This document shows positions 49,681-57,995 of a stretch of DNA of 58,048 nucleotides, piece after piece. The stretch spans positions 1-58,048 of the forward strand of contig DWWU01000020.1 in the NCBI GenBank assembly GCA_019119555.1, given 5' to 3'. The translations under genes were made by a program, and so were the position numbers. How positions within the stretch are numbered: position 1 is the first letter of the stretch; every line of letters begins with the position of its first letter. The stretch is from Candidatus Fusicatenibacter intestinigallinarum (GTDB lineage Bacteria; Bacillota; Clostridia; Lachnospirales; Lachnospiraceae). The notes under the pieces were generated by a model, which was given only the letters and a program-made list of their open reading frames with translations, made no database searches and was not told where the DNA came from.

Positions 49681-50149
49681 ACGAATTCCCCTCTTTCTCG
49701 TTTTTTATCTGATTGGTGTTGTATACGTTCTCAAGCTTTGCATGGTAGCGGTCTATGATATCCTGAAGAGTGATTGCCGCCATTTTCTGCTCTGCGGCAT
49801 CCTGGATTTCCCGGTAGAAATCTCCGATTGCAAGCTGCACATGTATGCCTACTCCGCATTCCGGATTGGTATCGATATCCAAATGAAGCAGAGGTTTTTC
49901 GCCCTCCACAGCGCGGTAAATATCCAGCAGGGTAATCTGCTCCGGAGGTCTTGTAATGCAGGCCTTTGCCCGACCCTGGGTATTAGTAATAATTCCGGCA
50001 TTTTTCAGAGCAGACATCAGCTGCCGGATATATGCAGGGTTTGTCTTTACGCTTTCCGCGATCCGGGCGCTGGTCAGATGTTCTTTCTCCCCCAGACAGA
50101 TGAAAGCCAGTGTGTGAATCGTATCGCTTAATTTTCTGGAATATTTCAT
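49646..50149 (-). CDS. Rrf2 family transcriptional regulator without an iron-sulfur cysteine triad
   Basis: 167 residues from ATG 50149 (GGTGGAG upstream). Rrf2 winged-helix features: KYSRKLSDTIHTLAFI, then SARIAESVKTNPAYIRQLMSALKNAGII (recognition helix region) and a dimerisation helix with LLDIYRAVEG. Only one cysteine (NPECGVG) falls where IscR/NsrR proteins carry three, so it resembles YwnA-like Rrf2 proteins that do not bind a cluster. It is probably autoregulated and controls the overlapping patatin gene; operator not identified. Confidence 0.85.
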   Translation of the reverse strand: MKYSRKLSDTIHTLAFICLGEKEHLTSARIAESVKTNPAYIRQLMSALKNAGIITNTQGRAKACITRPPEQITLLDIYRAVEGEKPLLHLDIDTNPECGVGIHVQLAIGDFYREIQDAAEQKMAAITLQDIIDRYHAKLENVYNTNQIKNEKEGNSCETEEKNRTSR

Positions 50150-50316
50150 GCTCCACCTCAAAAATCGTTTATCTTTTATTGGATTCAGTGTAATTTTAAT
50201 AATAACAATTAAGAAAAGGAAAGTCAATAATAAAATGGTCCATCTGCAGGTGCTGTCCAGGGCGTACAGAAAAACGAACAGAGCGATAATCGTTCAGCAT
50301 TTAATAAAATATCATT

Positions 50317-50345
50317 TTGACAGATTAAACAGCATATAGTACAAT
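50317..50345 (+). promoter_or_regulatory. Promoter of the radical SAM / rng operon
   Basis: TTGACA (50317-50322), 17 bases, TACAAT (50340-50345). The leader of about 108 bases contains small hairpins, one (TTGTG/CACAA, 50427-50443) just before the ribosome binding site. Confidence 0.75.
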
Positions 50346-50460
50346 TTATACGAATCATCAGCTTTTCCGCTGGAAACAGCAAAACTCAGAAAAGAGAAAA
50401 ACATTTAGGTAGAAGGGAAATTGAGATTGTGTAAATTGCACAATAAAAAGGTTGTTTAAC

Positions 50461-52326
50461 ATGAGAAAACTTGCTTTAAGCGATGAAATTTTGCTGCAGA
50501 TCGACAAACCTGCCCGGTATATCGGAGGCGAGGTAAACGCGGTCATGAAAGACCCGGAAAAGGTAGACATCCGGTTTGCCATGTGCTTTCCCGATGTCTA
50601 TGAAATCGGGATGTCCCATCTTGGAATCCAGATTCTGTATCATATGTTCAATGAACGTCCGGACGTATGGTGCGAGCGGGTGTATTCCCCGTGGCCGGAT
50701 CTGGACGCGAAAATGCGAGAAGAGAATATTCCGCTGTTTGCGCTGGAGTCCCAGGATCCGATCCGGTCTTTTGACTTTCTGGGAATCACGATCCAGTTTG
50801 AGATGTGCTACACGAATATTCTTCAGATTCTGGATCTGTCGAGGATTCCTTTGAGAGCGGCGGAGCGTACGGAAGAAGATCCGATTGTGATCGGCGGCGG
50901 ACCATGCGTCTACAATCCGGAGCCGATCGCAGAATTTTTTGATCTGTTTTATATTGGAGAGGGAGAGACGGTCTATGACCGTCTGTTTGACGTCTATAAG
51001 GAATATAAAGCGGCAGGGAGAAGCCGCAGGGAATTTCTGGAAGCCGCCTGTCAGATCCCGGGCATTTATGTTCCGATGTTCTATGACGCAGAGTATAACG
51101 CGGATGGTACGCTCCGCTCTTTTACGCCCAATTATGAGAAGGCTCCGGCGGTGATCGAGAAGCAGGTGCTGATGGACGTCACCCATGCGCCGTATCCGAC
51201 AGCGCCGGTGGTGCCGTTTATCAAGGCGACCCAGGACCGGGTGGTTCTGGAGATTCAGCGGGGCTGTATCCGCGGATGCCGGTTCTGCCAGGCGGGAATG
51301 ATTTACCGGCCCACCAGGGAGCGGGACGTTGAGGAACTGAAAAAGTGGGCGGACGCGATGCTGAAATCCACAGGGTATGATGAGATTTCCCTCAGCTCTC
51401 TCAGCTCCAGCGACTACAGCCAGCTTCCGGAACTGATCAATTATCTGATGGAGATCTGCCCGGAGCGCGGCGTGAATATCTCCCTTCCGTCTCTTCGCAT
51501 CGACGCCTTTTCGCTGGATGTGATGAAGAAAGTACAGGATATCAAAAAGAGCAGTCTGACCTTTGCGCCCGAGGCGGGAAGCCAGAGAATGCGGAACGTG
51601 ATCAACAAAGGTCTGACGGAGGAGGATATTCTGGAAGGAGCCGGAAAAGCGTTTGAGGGCGGCTGGAACAAGGTGAAGCTGTACTTTATGCTCGGACTTC
51701 CCACCGAGACCGAGGAGGATATCAAGGGCATCGCGCATCTCAGCGAAAAGATTGCAGAGCGCTATTATGATATTCCGAAGGACCGGAGAAACGGGAAATG
51801 CCAGATTACTGCCAGCAGTTCGTTTTTTATTCCCAAGCCGTTCACGCCGTTCCAGTGGGCGCCGATGAACCGGAAGGAGGAGTTCCTGGAAAAGGCGGCG
51901 ATTGTCAAGGCAGAAGTGCGGTCGATGCTGAACCAGAAGAGTATCCGCTACAATTATCATGAGGCGGATCTTTCCATTCTGGAGGGCGTTCTGGCCCGGG
52001 GCGACCGGCGCACGGCGAAAGTGGTGCTGGAGGCGTACCGGAACGGCGCGATCTTTGATTCCTGGTCAGAATATTTTCGTCCGGAAGCCTGGGAAAAGGC
52101 ATTCCGGGATACGGGAATCGATAAGGATTTCTATACGGTGCGGGAGCGTTCGGTGGATGAACTTCTCCCGTGGGATTTTATCAATGCCGGCGTGACCAAA
52201 AAATTCCTGATCCGGGAATGGGAGCAGGCAAAGGCGGAGACGGTTACGCCCAACTGCCGTCAGAGGTGTTCCGGCTGCGGAGCGAAATGTTACGGAGGAG
52301 GTGTCTGCTTTGAAGGTGAGAATTAA
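50461..52326 (+). CDS. TIGR03960 family B12-binding-domain radical SAM protein
   Basis: 621 residues from ATG 50461 (AAAAAGG upstream). N-terminal B12-binding-like fold (FPDVYEIGMSHLGIQIL), then the radical SAM cluster GCIRGCRFCQAG (CX3CX2C, near residue 278) with LEIQRG before it, and a cysteine-rich tail (CRQRCSGCGAKCYGGGVC) that could bind a second cluster. The family is always paired with a DUF2344 protein, as here, and usually lies upstream of rng and rplU. The likely role is modification of a translation component, but it is unproven. Confidence 0.9.
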   Translation: MRKLALSDEILLQIDKPARYIGGEVNAVMKDPEKVDIRFAMCFPDVYEIGMSHLGIQILYHMFNERPDVWCERVYSPWPDLDAKMREENIPLFALESQDPIRSFDFLGITIQFEMCYTNILQILDLSRIPLRAAERTEEDPIVIGGGPCVYNPEPIAEFFDLFYIGEGETVYDRLFDVYKEYKAAGRSRREFLEAACQIPGIYVPMFYDAEYNADGTLRSFTPNYEKAPAVIEKQVLMDVTHAPYPTAPVVPFIKATQDRVVLEIQRGCIRGCRFCQAGMIYRPTRERDVEELKKWADAMLKSTGYDEISLSSLSSSDYSQLPELINYLMEICPERGVNISLPSLRIDAFSLDVMKKVQDIKKSSLTFAPEAGSQRMRNVINKGLTEEDILEGAGKAFEGGWNKVKLYFMLGLPTETEEDIKGIAHLSEKIAERYYDIPKDRRNGKCQITASSSFFIPKPFTPFQWAPMNRKEEFLEKAAIVKAEVRSMLNQKSIRYNYHEADLSILEGVLARGDRRTAKVVLEAYRNGAIFDSWSEYFRPEAWEKAFRDTGIDKDFYTVRERSVDELLPWDFINAGVTKKFLIREWEQAKAETVTPNCRQRCSGCGAKCYGGGVCFEGEN

Positions 52327-53017
52327 GTTTGCCAAAGAAGGCATGATGAAATTTATCGGCCATCTGGATATCATGCGGTATTTTCAGAAGGCAATCCGCA
52401 GAGCGGAACTTCCCATCGCTTATTCCGGAGGCTTCAGCCCCCATATGATTCTTTCGTTCGCGGCGCCTCTCGGCGTGGGAATCACAAGCCTTGGGGAATA
52501 CTTTGATATGGAGCTGACGGAGGAGCTTCCCACCGAGGAGATCCGCAGCCGGCTGGACCGGGAGATGGTGGAAGGCATGCGCATTCTGTCTGCCCGGAGG
52601 GTTCCCGACGGGAAAGCCAGCAAGGCCATGTCGCTGGTGGCAGCCGCCGATTACCGGATCCGGTTCCGCGAGGAATGCGGATTTTCGGAAGGATGGAAGG
52701 AAAAGGTACCGGTTTTCTTCGCGCAGGAATCCATCAAAATCTGGAGAAAGACAAAGCGCAGCGAAAAGGAAACGGAGATCCGGCCCTGGATTTACCGGCT
52801 GGAGGTGCAGGGGGATGAGCTGTGGATGCAGGTCTCTGCAGGAAGTGTTTTCAATCTGAAGCCGGAGCTGGTTGTGGAAGCGTTTGCCGCGTACCTGGGA
52901 GAAGAGCTTCCAGGGTTTGCCTGCCAGGTGCAGCGAGAAGAGGTGTATGCGGACACGGGCGGGGACGGAGGCAGAGTTCTGACGCCGCTGGAAGAGCTGG
53001 GAGAAGAGGTTGAATAG
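52310..53017 (+). CDS. TIGR03936/DUF2344 radical SAM-associated protein
   Basis: About 235 residues from TTG 52310 (GGAGGAG at 52294). The product starts KVRIKFAKEGMMKFIGHLD and has AELPIAYSGGFSPHMILSFA, both DUF2344 signatures. It overlaps the end of the radical SAM gene by 17 bp and the start of rng by 8 bp. It is the obligatory partner of TIGR03960 proteins by gene order. GTG at 52301 is an alternative start. Confidence 0.88.
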   Translation: MKVRIKFAKEGMMKFIGHLDIMRYFQKAIRRAELPIAYSGGFSPHMILSFAAPLGVGITSLGEYFDMELTEELPTEEIRSRLDREMVEGMRILSARRVPDGKASKAMSLVAAADYRIRFREECGFSEGWKEKVPVFFAQESIKIWRKTKRSEKETEIRPWIYRLEVQGDELWMQVSAGSVFNLKPELVVEAFAAYLGEELPGFACQVQREEVYADTGGDGGRVLTPLEELGEEVE

Positions 53018-54311
53018 AGAAGTGATACTGACCCGTCTGCCGGTGGGGGACCGCCGGCCGCTTGCCTGGGTCCTGTATGAAAACGGCCGGCCTGTGCAGC
53101 TTGAGCTGGAGCCGGCCGGAGGAGAAGAGCGGACGGGAAATATTTATGTGGGTAAAATTGAAAAGCTGGTTCCGTCCATGCAGGCGGCATTTGTGCGGTT
53201 TGCCTCCGGGCAGAGCGGTTATCTGCCTCTGGCAAAGGCAAAACGGCCTCTGACCAGAATACCGCTTCCGGACGGCAGGCTCAGAGAACAGGACGAGCTG
53301 CTGGTACAGGTGGAGCGGGAGGGCAGCAAAGGAAAACTCCCATCGCTGACGGCGTCTCTGGAATTTTCCGGAAGTCTTCTGGTACTCCTGACGGACAGCA
53401 ATGGGATCAGGTTTTCGCCGCGGCTTACCAGGGAGCAGAAAAAGCGTGCGGAAGCTCAGATCCGGGAACTGCAGAAGGGAAGAGAACGTTCTTTCGGTGT
53501 GCTGGTCCGGACCAACGGAGGAAAAGCCTCTCCGGAGGAACTGAGCCGGGAGTTTGAAGCACTGTACAGGGAAGCTTATCAGATCTGTCAGTACGGCTGT
53601 TCCCGCAGTGTGTATTCCTGTCTCCGCAGGACCGACTCCTTCTGGGCGCGGCAGATGGCGGGAATTCCCCGGAAAGAGCCGGTGCGGGTGATTACAGACG
53701 AACCGGAACTTTATGAGAAAATAAAAGCGTTTCTGTCTCAGAGCCAGGATGAGGAGGTCTGTCGGGAGAAGCGAAGATCTGAGGATTCCGGGGTAGTCTC
53801 TTACGGGGGATGGCTGCGTCTGGAAAAATACCAGGAAACTCTGCAGCCGCTCTTTAAAAAATATGCTCTGGATGAGCTTCTGAGCAGTCTGCTGGACCGG
53901 CGTGTTCTGCTGCCGTCGGGAGGATTTCTTGTCATTGAACAGACGGAAGCGTTTGTCGCTGTGGACGTGAATTCAGGGAAACGAAAAGGGGAGCGGACGC
54001 CGGAAGAGTTTTATTTCCGCGTTAATCTGGAAGCGGCGGAAGAGATTCCGCGGCAGCTTCGCCTGCGCAGTCTGTCAGGAACCGTGCTCATCGATTTTAT
54101 CAACATGAGAGACAAGGAGCAGACCGGGCGGCTGATGAGCGAACTGCAGCGCGGGTTCCGCGAAGATCCTGTGCGCACGCAGGTGATCGATGTGACCCGG
54201 CTGAATATCACAGAGGTCACCCGGCAGAAGGTCAGAAAGCCTCTGTGGGAGCAGGTGGAGCAGTACAGATGCGGCGCCGGTTCCGTCGACTCCGGATGGG
54301 TGGGAGAATGA
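53010..54311 (+). CDS. rng: Ribonuclease E/G family protein
   Basis: 433 residues, the compact RNase G type. The S1-like part lies near residues 38-110 (GNIYVGKIEKLVPSMQAAFVRFA in part). The catalytic aspartates are in FVAVDVNSGKRKGE (near 315) and VLIDFINMRD (near 365). It processes rRNA and mRNA. The start is TTG 53010 within the DUF2344 gene (GGGAG at 52999), or GTG 53022. No C-terminal scaffold region is present. Confidence 0.92.
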   Translation: MNREVILTRLPVGDRRPLAWVLYENGRPVQLELEPAGGEERTGNIYVGKIEKLVPSMQAAFVRFASGQSGYLPLAKAKRPLTRIPLPDGRLREQDELLVQVEREGSKGKLPSLTASLEFSGSLLVLLTDSNGIRFSPRLTREQKKRAEAQIRELQKGRERSFGVLVRTNGGKASPEELSREFEALYREAYQICQYGCSRSVYSCLRRTDSFWARQMAGIPRKEPVRVITDEPELYEKIKAFLSQSQDEEVCREKRRSEDSGVVSYGGWLRLEKYQETLQPLFKKYALDELLSSLLDRRVLLPSGGFLVIEQTEAFVAVDVNSGKRKGERTPEEFYFRVNLEAAEEIPRQLRLRSLSGTVLIDFINMRDKEQTGRLMSELQRGFREDPVRTQVIDVTRLNITEVTRQKVRKPLWEQVEQYRCGAGSVDSGWVGE

Positions 54312-54348
54312 AAGCGGAACCGCGCGGAAGATCAGGAAGGAGGTACCA

Positions 54349-55311
54349 ATGAATTTAGATAGAAATGACAGTCCTTATCTGTATGAAATGCTGACCGGCG
54401 GGCCGAAGAAAAAGTGGAAGATGAAGCCCTGGCAGGGCGTCGTCGTGTTTGTGGTTCTGCTGGTTCTTTTTCAGGTGATCGGAAGCTTTCTGTATCTGCT
54501 GCTTGGCATCTATGCCAACGGAGTGGCGGAGATGATCTTTTTCTTCGGGGGACCGGTGCTGACCGTGAAGCTTCTTGACATCGACTGGCGGGAGGTCTTC
54601 CCGGTGAAAAAGCCGGCCATGCAGGGGATATTGGGAACCCTGCTCATGTGGTTCGGCGCATATCAGTGTATGACGGCGCTCAGCCTGGTGCTTGCGGTAC
54701 TGTTTCCCCGGACGTATGAGTCTGTGGGCCGCTCGATGAATTCCTTTGTCACCGGACTTCCGTTTCTTGGTTCGGTGATTGTAATTGCGCTGGTGCCGGC
54801 GGTCAGCGAGGAAATACTACACCGGGGGATTCTCCAGCATTCCCTGCAGCCGCTGAAAAACAAATGGCTGATCATCACGTTGATGGGTGTGTACTTCGGT
54901 GTGTTCCACCTGAGCCTTCTCCGTTTCCTTCCTATGATGTTTCTCGGAATGGTGATTGCATGGCTTCGCCAGGAATCGGGCAGTATGTCTTATGGGATGA
55001 TTTTTCATTTCGTAAACAATTTCTACGCTCTGGCGGTCACTTTTCTGAGCGAACAGGTCTCAGGGACGGTATCTGCACAGAGTTATTCTGTTCCGACGTA
55101 TCTGCTGGGATATTACTTCCTGATCGCGGCAGTGGGTCCGTTCCTGATTTACCTTGGCGGCTGGCTGGTAAAGCGTTCGGAGAAAGGACACAGAATTCCG
55201 CTGTTTCAGGGAGACAGAAAACCGGTGATACTGATGGCGGCGGCGACGGCGCTCCTTGCAGCGGTGGGGCTCGTCCTGTTCCTTGTGGGAATTATGGCGT
55301 ATCTGCAGTAG
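54349..55311 (+). CDS. CPBP family intramembrane glutamic endopeptidase
   Basis: 320 residues with about eight membrane segments. The Abi/CPBP metalloprotease motifs are SEEILHRGIL (EExxxR, near 153), FGVFHLSLL (near 182) and HFVNNFYAL (near 223). The family includes CAAX proteases and bacteriocin-immunity proteins; no bacteriocin genes are near. AAGGAGG precedes the ATG. The last base of its TAG stop abuts the composite repeat. Confidence 0.9.
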   Translation: MNLDRNDSPYLYEMLTGGPKKKWKMKPWQGVVVFVVLLVLFQVIGSFLYLLLGIYANGVAEMIFFFGGPVLTVKLLDIDWREVFPVKKPAMQGILGTLLMWFGAYQCMTALSLVLAVLFPRTYESVGRSMNSFVTGLPFLGSVIVIALVPAVSEEILHRGILQHSLQPLKNKWLIITLMGVYFGVFHLSLLRFLPMMFLGMVIAWLRQESGSMSYGMIFHFVNNFYALAVTFLSEQVSGTVSAQSYSVPTYLLGYYFLIAAVGPFLIYLGGWLVKRSEKGHRIPLFQGDRKPVILMAAATALLAAVGLVLFLVGIMAYLQ

Positions 55312-55421
55312 CCGTTCGGCCAGGTCTGTGTATTGCCTTGCACAGACCGTATGAAAGGTCCATCGCGAAGGAATGCTCAATGGTCGGATGACGTAACAAG
55401 TTCGGCCGGATGAACTGCAAT
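55311..55421 (-). repeat. Composite palindromic element, inverted relative to the 25005 copy
   Basis: Reading the minus strand the order matches 25005-25137: palindrome (GAACTTGTTACG region), CCATTGA...TTCGCGATGG hairpin half, then TTTCATACGGTCTGTGCA and the paired CACAGACC, ending CTGGCCGAACGGC. About 20 bases of the middle hairpin are deleted. Confidence 0.8.
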
Positions 55422-55451
55422 TGAAAAGCGTTTTGCGGTTGTCAAATATTT

Positions 55452-55480
55452 TTGCAGACGGCACAAAGATGTGATACAAT
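55452..55480 (+). promoter_or_regulatory. Promoter of the DegV gene
   Basis: TTGCAG (55452-55457), 17 bases, TACAAT (55475-55480) with TGA directly upstream (extended -10). Confidence 0.65.
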
Positions 55481-55529
55481 ATAGCACAAGACAGAATCAT
55501 ATTCGAAGAGAATGAAGGAGGAAACCATT

Positions 55530-56405
55530 ATGGCACGAACGGCGGTTGCTACTGACAGCAACAGCGGAATTACTCAGGAACAGGGAAAGGAATTGGGGAT
55601 TTTTGTCCTTCCGATGCCTTTTTTTATCAAAGGGAAATTACACTTTGAAGATATTGACCTGACGCAGGAGCAGTTTTATCAGATGCTGGAGGACGACACT
55701 CCGGTGTCCACTTCCCAGCCGTCTCCGGGGGATCTGATCGATTTCTGGAACAATATTCTGAAGGATTACGATGAGATCGTTTACATCCCCATGTCCAGCG
55801 GCCTATCGACCTCCTGCGATACGGCGGTTGTCCTGTCGGAGGATTTCGACGGAAAGGTGCAGGTGGTAAACAATCAGAGAATTTCCGTGACCCAGCGCCA
55901 GTCGGTACTGGATGCGAAGAATATGGCGAACCGGGGAGTTTCCGCGAAGGAAATCAAGAAAATCCTTGAAGAGGACGCGTTGTCCGCAAGTATTTATCTG
56001 ATGGTGGATACGCTGAAATATCTGAAAAAAGGCGGACGTGTCACGCCCGCTGCCGCGATGATCGGAGCGGTGCTGAGCATCAAGCCGGTGCTGACGATCC
56101 AGGGAGAAAAGCTGGATGCGTTTGAGAAGGTGCGCGGCGTAAAGCAGGCCAAGAAAGTAATGCTCAAGGCAATGAAGAAGGACATGGACAAACGCTTCTC
56201 AAAGGAGCGCGCAGCCGGTATTATGGCGCTGGAGGTAGCTTACTCTAACATTAATGAGGAACTGCTGAACGGATGGATTGCCGAAGTGCAGGAGGCGTTT
56301 CCGGATATGCCGGTGTATGCGGACAAGCTGTCTCTGAGCGTGGCGTGCCATACAGGCCCGGGCGTTCTTGCGATTGCATGCGCGAAGAAATCTGCAATTT
56401 CATAA
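55530..56405 (+). CDS. DegV family fatty-acid-binding protein (FakB type)
   Basis: 291 residues. N-terminal TDSNSGITQEQGKELGI with the ligand-contacting Ser/Thr, PVSTSQPSPGD, the YIPMSSGLSTSCDTA segment and YLKKGGRV near 165 match DegV/FakB proteins that bind one fatty acid for phosphorylation by FakA (gene at 16667). The ATG at 55530 has AAGGAGG at 55515. Monocistronic, followed by a palindromic terminator. Confidence 0.9.
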   Translation: MARTAVATDSNSGITQEQGKELGIFVLPMPFFIKGKLHFEDIDLTQEQFYQMLEDDTPVSTSQPSPGDLIDFWNNILKDYDEIVYIPMSSGLSTSCDTAVVLSEDFDGKVQVVNNQRISVTQRQSVLDAKNMANRGVSAKEIKKILEEDALSASIYLMVDTLKYLKKGGRVTPAAAMIGAVLSIKPVLTIQGEKLDAFEKVRGVKQAKKVMLKAMKKDMDKRFSKERAAGIMALEVAYSNINEELLNGWIAEVQEAFPDMPVYADKLSLSVACHTGPGVLAIACAKKSAIS

Positions 56406-56419
56406 AAAGGGAAGCGGAT

Positions 56420-56457
56420 GCCGTAACAGTTCAGCTGGCTGAACTGTTACGGCTTTT
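56420..56457 (+). terminator. Palindromic repeat acting as terminator of the DegV gene
   Basis: The 28-nt repeat (56423-56450) is extended by GCC/GGC to a perfect 15-bp stem and is followed by TTTT. The repeat appears to have been adopted as a terminator. Confidence 0.75.
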
Positions 56458-56514
56458 GAATTGTGCGGATCTGCATGGCACAAGGGACAGCTTTTTGACG
56501 GAAAACTGCCGGAA

Positions 56515-57165
56515 TCATGCATCCGTATCGGAAAACCGGACCGTCACCGCCAGAACCAGATCGGTTCCTTCGAAGACTGACGGATCAAAGTAATCCTGCA
56601 GGGAGCAGCTGCGCATTGTCGATCCGCTGTCATAGGTCAGGATAGCGGCGGGAATTTCTTTGTTCTCTTCTATTTCCGTGAATTCCTGAAGAAAGGCTGT
56701 CATGCTTCCAAGGGTTTCCGGTTCCGGAAGAACTGGATCGGTCCGGAAAGAAAACAGCGAAGAAGTTCTGATATGGAAGTCGATCCGGCGGTCTTCTTCC
56801 AGTTTCATGGTGAGTGCGCCAGAGAGCGGCTCCCGGCCTGACAGATCGTCGCCGGAAGAGATAGTGCCGCCTCCGATTTCTTTCCAGGTGCCGTCTTCCT
56901 CAAGTCGGGAGACGGTGACGGTCATGGAGACAGACTCCTCCGGAGCCTGAAAGAAAAGAATCTGTGAATTATCCGATGATATTCCAAAGGCTTCCAGAAG
57001 CCCCTTTTCGCTGTCGGAGCATTCATAAGGCGCTATTCCAGTTTTCGACAGTCCTCCGAAAGAACCGGAACCCTCCGAACCGGAAGCACACCCGGCCATC
57101 CCAAGCACCGCCGCAGCGGCAAACAATAAAAGAACCGACAGTTTTCGTTTCATGATTCTGCTCAT
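56515..57165 (-). CDS. Lipoprotein of unknown function
   Basis: 216 residues from ATG 57165 (GGGGG upstream). The signal peptide KRKLSVLLLFAAAAVLGMAGC ends in a lipobox with the lipidated Cys at about residue 26, followed by a Gly/Ser linker. The mature part has beta-rich features such as SVSMTVTVSRLEEDGTWKEI and a closing DLVLAVTVRFSD. I recognise no family. It should sit on the outer face of the membrane. Its promoter and leader resemble those of the GH79-like gene. Confidence 0.75.
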   Translation of the reverse strand: MSRIMKRKLSVLLLFAAAAVLGMAGCASGSEGSGSFGGLSKTGIAPYECSDSEKGLLEAFGISSDNSQILFFQAPEESVSMTVTVSRLEEDGTWKEIGGGTISSGDDLSGREPLSGALTMKLEEDRRIDFHIRTSSLFSFRTDPVLPEPETLGSMTAFLQEFTEIEENKEIPAAILTYDSGSTMRSCSLQDYFDPSVFEGTDLVLAVTVRFSDTDA

Positions 57166-57233
57166 AATCAATAATCCCCCTGTAAAAAATACGGCTATGC
57201 CGTCACAAATTCTTATATCTTACATTATACTAC

Positions 57234-57262
57234 ATTATACTTTTACTGCGAGTTAGAATCAA
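57234..57262 (-). promoter_or_regulatory. Promoter of the lipoprotein gene
   Basis: TTGATT (57262-57257), 17 bases, TATAAT (57239-57234) on the minus strand. A second TATAAT lies 10 bases downstream because ACATTATACT is tandemly repeated. Confidence 0.75.
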
Positions 57263-57469
57263 CTAACGTTTTTCTTACAAAAATAGCAAATGGGAACCCT
57301 GCGCAACTCTCCGGAATTGTTCCGGCACAGCGATCTACAAACATTCGGATTTAATCACTCGCCTGCTTTTCGTTCTGTATAGCCCAATGAATTTTGTCCT
57401 GCCGCATATGCATATCTCAAAACGTTGCACCGACAACTTTCCGCTCTCATGTTACCGCTGCCAACCCCA

Positions 57470-57535
57470 GAAAGCCCGTGACGCCCTGGTCTGCCCGCCG
57501 CATACACCGCGCAGGTCAGGGCGTCACGGGCTTTC
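57470..57535. repeat. Perfect 19-bp inverted repeat upstream of rplU
   Basis: GAAAGCCCGTGACGCCCTG (57470-57488) is the exact reverse complement of 57517-57535, with a smaller CTGC/GCAG inside the loop. It precedes the rplU promoter by about 30 bases. It could be a bidirectional terminator, although T-tracts are short. The 300 bases before it (57166-57469) hold only the lipoprotein promoter and no credible gene. Confidence 0.75.
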
Positions 57536-57566
57536 GTCCCCTCTTTCAAAAAAAAGACAAAATCCC

Positions 57567-57595
57567 TTGACAATGGAAAAAAGTCATGATAGACT
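57567..57595 (+). promoter_or_regulatory. Promoter of rplU
   Basis: TTGACA (57567-57572), 17 bases, TAGACT (57590-57595) with TGA directly upstream. Confidence 0.7.
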
Positions 57596-57602
57596 TCAAG
57601 AG

Positions 57603-57683
57603 TATGCCGCACAGAGAGGTAGAAGTATCGGTTCAGAAATGCCGGTCACCGAATCTGGCGAGTAAATCATAGGGAGGTGCCAT
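57603..57683 (+). promoter_or_regulatory. rplU leader, candidate L21 autoregulatory leader
   Basis: The leader of about 80 bases contains TCGGT/ACCGA and other short complementary segments ahead of a GGGAGG ribosome binding site. Firmicutes often carry an L21 leader in this position. I could not match the consensus with certainty. Confidence 0.35.
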
Positions 57684-57989
57684 ATGTACGCAATTATTGC
57701 AACAGGTGGTAAACAGTACAAAGTAGCCGAGGGCGATGTTATCAGAGTGGAGAAGCTGGGCGTAGAGGCTGGCGAGACCGTTACATTCGATCAGGTACTT
57801 GCAGTAAGCAACGACGGCCTGAAAGTTGGCGAGGATGTCAAAGACGCAACTGTAACCGCATCTGTAGTTGAAAACGGTAAAGGCAAGAAAGTTATCGTTT
57901 ACAAGTATAAGAGAAAAACTGGTTATCACAAGAAAAACGGTCACAGACAGCAGTACACAAAGGTGAAGATTGAAAAAATCAACGCTTAA
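57684..57989 (+). CDS. rplU: 50S ribosomal protein L21
   Basis: 101 residues. [20 protein letters not shown] is the L21 opening and [15 protein letters not shown] the conserved basic loop before the C-terminus. GGGAGG precedes the ATG. prp starts 6 bp after the stop, the usual rplU-prp-rpmA order. Confidence 0.98.
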   Translation: MYAIIATGGKQYKVAEGDVIRVEKLGVEAGETVTFDQVLAVSNDGLKVGEDVKDATVTASVVENGKGKKVIVYKYKRKTGYHKKNGHRQQYTKVKIEKINA

Positions 57990-57995
57990 TTGCTT

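Noticed and set aside
1170-56453. CRISPR array
   Set aside because: The repeats are palindromic, scattered over 55 kb, irregularly spaced and in intergenic gaps. There are no cas genes.
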